Of a stretch of DNA of 9,130 nucleotides, positions 5,256 to 9,130 are shown in pieces (within the stretch, counting starts at the first letter, position 1; the number at the start of each line of letters is the position of its first letter). The stretch covers positions 1-9,130 of the forward strand of contig CAYFSP010000054.1 in assembly GCA_964345925.1 (NCBI GenBank). The letters are read 5' to 3'. Source of the stretch: Miniphocaeibacter sp964345925. Its GTDB lineage: Bacteria > Bacillota > Clostridia > Tissierellales > Peptoniphilaceae. Below the pieces are notes generated by a model. It saw nothing but the letters and a program-made list of their open reading frames with translations, had not been told where the DNA came from and ran no database searches. The translations under genes were made by a program, and so were the position numbers.

Positions 5256-8021
5256 CTATTTTTTTCTTCTAATTACCTTTGCTACCTCACCAAGTATAAA
5301 TGGTAAGAATGAAAGTGGTAATATTAATGCCCAATCTTTAAATCCTAAAGAATAAGTGTTGAATAAATCATGTAATTGAGGAATATATATTACTACTAAA
5401 GTAATTGCAAAGGAGAATAAAACACCTTGTACAAGTCTTTTATTAGTACCAATACCTAATTCAAATACAGTATATTTTGTACTTCTTACAGAGAATGATC
5501 TAAGTAGTTCAGCCATTATTAATGTAACAAAGGCTATAGATCTAGGTTCTCTTAATTCAATATTCAAAAGATCTGTCAATTTAGCAATTTCTATTTTATC
5601 ACTGGATTCAGCTATGGCTTGATATAATTCTTTCCATTCACCAGCATAATTATTTAATGCAATATAGTAAGCACCAAGTACTGCAACAGTTATAGCTATT
5701 GATTGAACTGCTATGGAAACAACCAATTCCTTATCAATAATTGGTTCAGTAGGGTCACGTGGATCTTGTTCCATTATATCCTTCTCACCTGGTTCAACAC
5801 CTATTGCTAAAGCAGGGAATAGGTCAGTTACAAGGTTTAACCATAATAATTGTACTGGTAATAATGGAGTTGGCCAGTTAAATACTATAGCTAGGAATAT
5901 TACTAAAACTTCACCAACATTACAGCTAAGTAGGAAGGAAACGAATTTTTTAATATTTGAATAAATAATTCTACCTTCTTCAACAGCATGAACAATTGTA
6001 GCAAAGTTATCATCTGTAAGTATAACATCAGAAGTATTTTTAGCAACATCAGTACCTGTAATACCCATTGCTATACCGATATCCGCCTTTTTAATAGCTG
6101 GAGCGTCATTAACGCCATCACCAGTCATGGCAGTTATTTCGCCATTTTCTTTTAATGCAGTAACGATTTGTACCTTATTTTCTGGTGAAACTCTAGCAAA
6201 TACTCTTTTAGTCTTAACTATTTGTCTAATTTCCTCTTCAGACATATTATTAAGCTCTCTACCCATTATAGCTTGGTCGTCATGCTCAGCTATACCTAAG
6301 TCCTTAGCAATAGCTAAAGCTGTTTCTAAATAGTCTCCTGTAATCATTACTGGAATAATACCAGCTGATTTACATTCTGCTATGGCGTCTTTTACTTCTG
6401 GTCTTGCTGGGTCAATCATACCTGCAAGTCCTACGAATATCATTTCGTTTTCAATATTATCTGAACTTAAGTCAGATGGTAAACCATCATGTGTTTTAAA
6501 TGCTAAAGCTAAAACTCTAAGAGCTTGTCTAGCAAATTTTATATTTTGGTCTAGTAATTTTTGTTTACCAGCTTCGTCTAAATCCTCAATTTTTCCATTT
6601 ATTAATATCTTAGTACATTTGTCGATAATAATATCTGGAGCACCTTTAGTAAATGAAACAACTTTATTTTCTATGAATTTATCATGGAAAGTTGACATCA
6701 TCTTTCTAGTGGAGTCAAAAGGAATTTCTTCAATTCTTGGATATGCTTTATTAGCTTCTTCTTTAGTTATTCCTAATTTACCAGCTAATGTAAGTAATGA
6801 TCCTTCAGTAGGGTCTCCTGCTAAAGCATAAACTCCATCTTCAACTGTAAGTCTAGCGTCATTTGTTAAAGCTCCAATATTTAAGAAAGTAAATAGACTT
6901 CCACCATTGTTTTCATCTAAGACTACTCCATCAACTAATAATTCACCAGTTGGGTCGTAACCTGTTCCAGTAACATCTATTTCCTTATTATCAACAAATG
7001 CTTTAACAACAGTCATTTCATTTTGAGTTAATGTACCAGTTTTATCAGAACAGATATAAGTAGTAGTACCTAAAGTTTCAACTGCAAGTAATTTTTTAAC
7101 AATTGCATTCTTTTCAGCCATTCTTGTCATTCCCAAAGAAAGAACTATTGTTACAATTGCAGGTAAACCTTCTGGAATAGCTGCTACAGCTAATGAAACA
7201 GACGTAAGCAACATATGTACTATTTCATGACCATATAATAATCCAGTAACAAATACAACAGCACAAACTACAACAACTATAGTACCTAGTACCTTACTAA
7301 GTTGAGCAAGTTTTTTCTGTAAAGGAGTTTGTTCATCTTCAAATGACTGAATTTTAGTAGCTATTCTACCAATTTCAGTTTCTTTACCAGTTCCAATAAC
7401 AACACCTTTACCTCTACCATATGAAACTATAGTTGAACTAAAGGACATATTGTCTCTGTCACCAATTTCTACAACATCGTCAAAAGTAATATTAGCATCT
7501 TTTTCTACTGGAACCGATTCACCAGTTAAAGAAGCTTCTTCAATTTTTAAATTACTGCTTTCAACAAGTCTTAAGTCTGCTGGAACAATGTCTCCAGTTT
7601 CTAAATCAACAATATCTCCTGGTACTAATTCAGAAGATGGAATACTAACAATTTGTCCATCTCTATAGACCTTGGCATTTGGTGATGCCATTTTCTGTAA
7701 AGCTTCAATAGCCGCTTCAGCTTTACCCTCTTGATAAATACTAAGTATTGCATTTACAACAACTATAGCCATAATTATAAGAGCATCAGAAATTTCTTTT
7801 AACATAATAGATAAAACTGCAGCTACTATAAGAATTAAAATCATTGGGTCTAAAAATTGTTCAGCTAATTTTGCCCAAATGGTTTTTTTCTTTCCTTCCT
7901 CTAAAGCATTAGGACCATACTTGGAAAGCCTTGTCTTTGCTTCACTAGTACTCAATCCTTCTGATAGACTGGTTTGTAATTCTTTTTCAATCTCATCAGA
8001 TTTTTTGTTATACCACTCCAT
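5256..8021 (-). CDS. P2A-type cation-transporting ATPase (Ca2+-ATPase family), likely Mn2+/Ca2+ exporter
   Basis: This 921-residue P-type ATPase has the full SERCA/PMCA-like layout. It has an N-terminal cation-ATPase segment, M1-M2 (about 55-95), actuator motif SLTGES (164-169) and M3-M4 with AAIPEGLP (E284). The phosphorylation motif CSDKTGT follows (D326), then FTKGAPD (K459) in the nucleotide domain, TGD (561-563) and TGDGVNDAP (633-641), and last M5-M10. Compared with SERCA, M5 SCNVGEV keeps N701 and E704, M6 LNLVTD keeps N729, T732 and D733, and E838 in M8 may match E908. So the side-chain ligands of both Ca2+ sites seem present. The M7-M8 loop is long (about 790-825). The ATG follows AAGGAGG (8027-8033). 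A Mn2+ riboswitch and terminator precede it, so expression should rise with Mn2+, and export of Mn2+ (perhaps also Ca2+) across the cell membrane is inferred. Confidence 0.95.
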   Translation of the reverse strand: MEWYNKKSDEIEKELQTSLSEGLSTSEAKTRLSKYGPNALEEGKKKTIWAKLAEQFLDPMILILIVAAVLSIMLKEISDALIIMAIVVVNAILSIYQEGKAEAAIEALQKMASPNAKVYRDGQIVSIPSSELVPGDIVDLETGDIVPADLRLVESSNLKIEEASLTGESVPVEKDANITFDDVVEIGDRDNMSFSSTIVSYGRGKGVVIGTGKETEIGRIATKIQSFEDEQTPLQKKLAQLSKVLGTIVVVVCAVVFVTGLLYGHEIVHMLLTSVSLAVAAIPEGLPAIVTIVLSLGMTRMAEKNAIVKKLLAVETLGTTTYICSDKTGTLTQNEMTVVKAFVDNKEIDVTGTGYDPTGELLVDGVVLDENNGGSLFTFLNIGALTNDARLTVEDGVYALAGDPTEGSLLTLAGKLGITKEEANKAYPRIEEIPFDSTRKMMSTFHDKFIENKVVSFTKGAPDIIIDKCTKILINGKIEDLDEAGKQKLLDQNIKFARQALRVLALAFKTHDGLPSDLSSDNIENEMIFVGLAGMIDPARPEVKDAIAECKSAGIIPVMITGDYLETALAIAKDLGIAEHDDQAIMGRELNNMSEEEIRQIVKTKRVFARVSPENKVQIVTALKENGEITAMTGDGVNDAPAIKKADIGIAMGITGTDVAKNTSDVILTDDNFATIVHAVEEGRIIYSNIKKFVSFLLSCNVGEVLVIFLAIVFNWPTPLLPVQLLWLNLVTDLFPALAIGVEPGEKDIMEQDPRDPTEPIIDKELVVSIAVQSIAITVAVLGAYYIALNNYAGEWKELYQAIAESSDKIEIAKLTDLLNIELREPRSIAFVTLIMAELLRSFSVRSTKYTVFELGIGTNKRLVQGVLFSFAITLVVIYIPQLHDLFNTYSLGFKDWALILPLSFLPFILGEVAKVIRRKK

Positions 8022-8051
8022 AAATACCTCCTTAATGATATGGGATACTAT

Positions 8052-8093
8052 AAAAAAAGACCTTTGCCTTCACATAGTGAACGCAAAGGTCTT
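8052..8093 (-). terminator. Riboswitch expression-platform terminator before the ATPase gene
   Basis: On the - strand an 11-bp stem AAGACCTTTGC / GCAAAGGTCTT (8083-8093 with 8057-8067) carries an inner TTCAC/GTGAA stem. It is followed by seven U (8052-8058). Its 5' arm contains the CCTTT that the aptamer needs to close its P1 helix, so the two structures exclude each other. It ends 30 nt before the ATPase start codon and should decide between stop and read-through. Confidence 0.9.
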
Positions 8094-8170
8094 GCTACCG
8101 ACATGGGTTTTTAGCCGGGAAACAAATTTCCGTATTGACGACTAAATATTTATAGCTACTCCCCTTATAC
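8085..8170 (-). ncRNA. yybP-ykoY manganese riboswitch aptamer
   Basis: Read on the - strand the leader carries the family's conserved blocks. At the 5' end is AAGGGGAGTAGC (8155-8166). In the middle are GTCGTCAATACGG and a GGAAA/TTTCC hairpin, then CCGGCTAAA. At the 3' end are ATGTCGGTAGCAAGACC and CTTT. AAGG of the 5' block can pair with CCTT at 8086-8089 to close P1. Members of this class bind Mn2+ where the two internal loops meet, and they control Mn2+ efflux or related transporters (MntP, TerC, P-type ATPases). In the bound form P1 holds the CCTTT and prevents the overlapping terminator, so this should be an ON switch. I recognised it from consensus, without a covariance search. Confidence 0.9.
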
Positions 8171-8176
8171 ATTGAA

Positions 8177-8205
8177 ATTATACAGTAAATTTAGTAATAA
8201 AGCAA
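8177..8205 (-). promoter_or_regulatory. Promoter of the riboswitch-ATPase transcript
   Basis: On the - strand TTGCTT (8200-8205) and a perfect TATAAT (8177-8182) are spaced by 17 bp. The expected start, about 7 nt further (near 8170), coincides with the first bases of the aptamer. Confidence 0.7.
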
Positions 8206-8273
8206 GGAAGAATTAAGTGTGTGAAAATGTTCTCATATAGAAGGTTTAAAGATTTCTAAAAAAATTATAAATT

Positions 8274-8303
8274 TTGTTTAAATTAATTTTATTGTAATAT
8301 AAT
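8274..8303 (+). promoter_or_regulatory. Promoter of the Nudix gene, with an overlapping dyad
   Basis: TTGTTT (8274-8279) and TATAAT (8298-8303) lie 18 bp apart, with a start expected near 8310. The -10 sits in the spacer of an inverted repeat, ATTGTA (8291-8296) / TACAAT (8305-8310), which could be an operator but may be chance in AT-rich DNA. It is divergent from the riboswitch promoter; the two -35 elements are about 68 bp apart. Confidence 0.5.
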
Positions 8304-8338
8304 ATACAATATAACTTGATAATTATTATGGAGGATTT

Positions 8339-8875
8339 ATGGAATTAAGAGATATTTACGATATAAATAGAGAAAAAACAGGTGATATTAAAGAAATATC
8401 ATATAGATTAAAAGATGATGAATACTTATTATCAGTTCATATATGTATTTTTAATTCAAAAGATGAAATGTTAATACAAAAAAGACAAAGTAATATGAAG
8501 ACCTGGAGGAATAGATGGGAATTAACTTCAGGTGGACTAGTTTCTGCAGGTGAAAATTCCAATATAGCTGGAGAGAGGGAAATATTTGAAGAATTAGGTA
8601 TAAAATTGGAATTAAAAGATATTAGACCTCATCTAACATTGAATTTTCCAAAAGGCTTTGATGATATATTTCTAGTTAATATGAATTTAGAAATAGACGA
8701 TTTAATATTACAAGAAGATGAAGTAAAGGAAGTTAAATGGGCAAGTTATGATGAAATTATAAGGATGATAGAAGAAAACGAATTTGTTCCATATTATCAT
8801 TCAATAATAAAAATGTTATTTGATATTAGAAATTCATATAGTTCATATTCTAATGAAGATGATAAATTTAAATAA
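8339..8875 (+). CDS. Nudix hydrolase, Idi/YfcD-like subgroup
   Basis: This 178-residue cytoplasmic protein has a complete Nudix box at residues 66-88. The pattern G-x5-E-x7-R-E-x2-E-E-x-G is met by G66, E72, R80, E81, E84, E85 and G87, and the glutamates bind Mg2+ or Mn2+. It begins with the DIYDINREKTG segment typical of the isopentenyl-diphosphate-isomerase-like Nudix proteins, and has VHICIFNS followed by MLIQKR. The real isomerase also needs an active-site Cys and further conserved residues that I do not see, so hydrolysis of a nucleoside diphosphate-linked or similar pyrophosphate substrate is more likely. GGAGGA (8330-8335) stands close to the ATG (3-nt gap). Another start is unlikely, since the N-terminal motif needs this one. 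Only 4 nt separate its stop from the -35 of the next promoter. Confidence 0.9.
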   Translation: MELRDIYDINREKTGDIKEISYRLKDDEYLLSVHICIFNSKDEMLIQKRQSNMKTWRNRWELTSGGLVSAGENSNIAGEREIFEELGIKLELKDIRPHLTLNFPKGFDDIFLVNMNLEIDDLILQEDEVKEVKWASYDEIIRMIEENEFVPYYHSIIKMLFDIRNSYSSYSNEDDKFK

Positions 8876-8879
8876 ATAT

Positions 8880-8910
8880 TTGACTCTTCTCTTACAGGAG
8901 GGAGTAATCT
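8880..8910 (+). promoter_or_regulatory. MerR-type promoter with 19-bp spacer and operator dyad
   Basis: TTGACT (8880-8885) and TAATCT (8905-8910) are separated by 19 bp, two more than optimal, as in MerR-activated promoters. The spacer holds an imperfect dyad running from ACTC (8883-8886) to GAGT (8902-8905), with inner CT/AG matches around 8894. It directly precedes the regulator gene, which suggests autoregulation by DNA untwisting. A TATAAA at 8910-8915 is too far from the -35 to be the partner. Confidence 0.68.
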
Positions 8911-8944
8911 ATAAATAGTACTAGTACAAGAAAGTGGGTAGCAT

Positions 8945-9130
8945 ATGTTAACAATAGGGGAATTTTCTAAATTATCAGGTACAACGGTTAAAACTTTACG
9001 TTATTATGATGAAATAAATCTTTTAAAGCCAACAAAGGTGGATGAAATATCAGGATATAGATATTATGAGGCTTCAATGTTAGAAAATATGATACTTATT
9101 CAGAAATTCAAATCTTATGAATTTTCTTTG
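8945..9130 (+). CDS. MerR-family transcriptional regulator, N-terminal DNA-binding part (partial at window edge)
   Basis: An open frame of 62 codons runs from the ATG at 8945 to the right edge without a stop. It reads as the winged helix-turn-helix of MerR proteins: MLTIGEFSKLSG (first helices), TTVKTLRYYDEINLL (recognition helix with the RYYD motif at residues 19-22, then the usual GLL-like turn) and SGYRYYEASML (wing). The effector-binding C-terminal domain is cut off, so the ligand (drug, metal or other) is unknown. The start follows a poor ribosome binding site, GTGGGT (8934-8939). The promoter upstream has the 19-bp spacer and dyad expected of a target of such a regulator, so self-control is likely. 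The natural targets may lie further right. Confidence 0.9.
   Translation, partial: MLTIGEFSKLSGTTVKTLRYYDEINLLKPTKVDEISGYRYYEASMLENMILIQKFKSYEFSL

Noticed and set aside
5713..8145. Several + strand open frames opposite the P-type ATPase gene and its leader.
   Set aside because: All are antisense to a fully motif-supported gene or to the riboswitch; none resembles a known protein.
8222..8235. Imperfect palindrome TGAAAATGTTCTCA in the divergent region as a metal-regulator box.
   Set aside because: Arms match at only part of the positions, and it fits no MntR, PerR or Fur consensus I know.
1..9130. Selenocysteine (in-frame TGA) genes, because of the selenium-type operon.
   Set aside because: All complete genes end normally at TAA or TAG at family-typical lengths; no TGA read-through with a continued motif was found.

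Overview
The window is a 9.1 kb piece of very AT-rich chromosome. Gene order, strong GGAGG-type ribosome binding sites, sigma-A-like promoters and hairpin-plus-T-run terminators all suggest a low-GC Firmicute, most likely an anaerobe of the Clostridia/Tissierellia kind. The genus cannot be named from the sequence alone. No transposase, phage gene, CRISPR array, tRNA or rRNA was seen, and every intact gene has typical length and composition. I see no clearly new multi-gene system.

Left part (+ strand). The window opens inside the last half of a D-threonine aldolase/D-serine dehydratase-like PLP enzyme (to 599), closed by a terminator at 644-692. A promoter at 743-771 then drives a compact three-gene operon (802-2311): a YedE/YeeE-type membrane transporter, a small TusA-like protein with a CPxP active-site cysteine, and a DUF3343 protein with a CxxC motif. 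Such genes travel together in selenium or sulfur trafficking loci, so a route from membrane import to cysteine carriers is the likely role. A shared terminator lies at 2333-2380.

Middle part (- strand). This holds a 68-residue two-helix membrane protein (2397-2603) and an intergenic stretch with a possible decayed or tiny ORF (2700-2831). A strong hairpin terminator at 2859-2900 follows. Next come an M18 aspartyl-type metallo-aminopeptidase (2958-4343) and, upstream of it, a phosphoglycolate-phosphatase-like HAD hydrolase (4425-5051) with its own promoter at 5074-5103. These two may be one transcript.

Right part. A 921-residue P2A-type cation ATPase (5256-8021, - strand) is preceded by a yybP-ykoY manganese riboswitch (about 8085-8170), an overlapping intrinsic terminator and a promoter. 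The ATPase is of the Ca2+ pump type by sequence, but the riboswitch says it is turned on by Mn2+, so Mn2+ (or Mn2+/Ca2+) export is the most economical reading. Divergently, a Nudix hydrolase (8339-8875) is followed by the start of a MerR-family regulator (8945 to the edge). The regulator's own promoter has the stretched 19-bp spacer typical of MerR targets.
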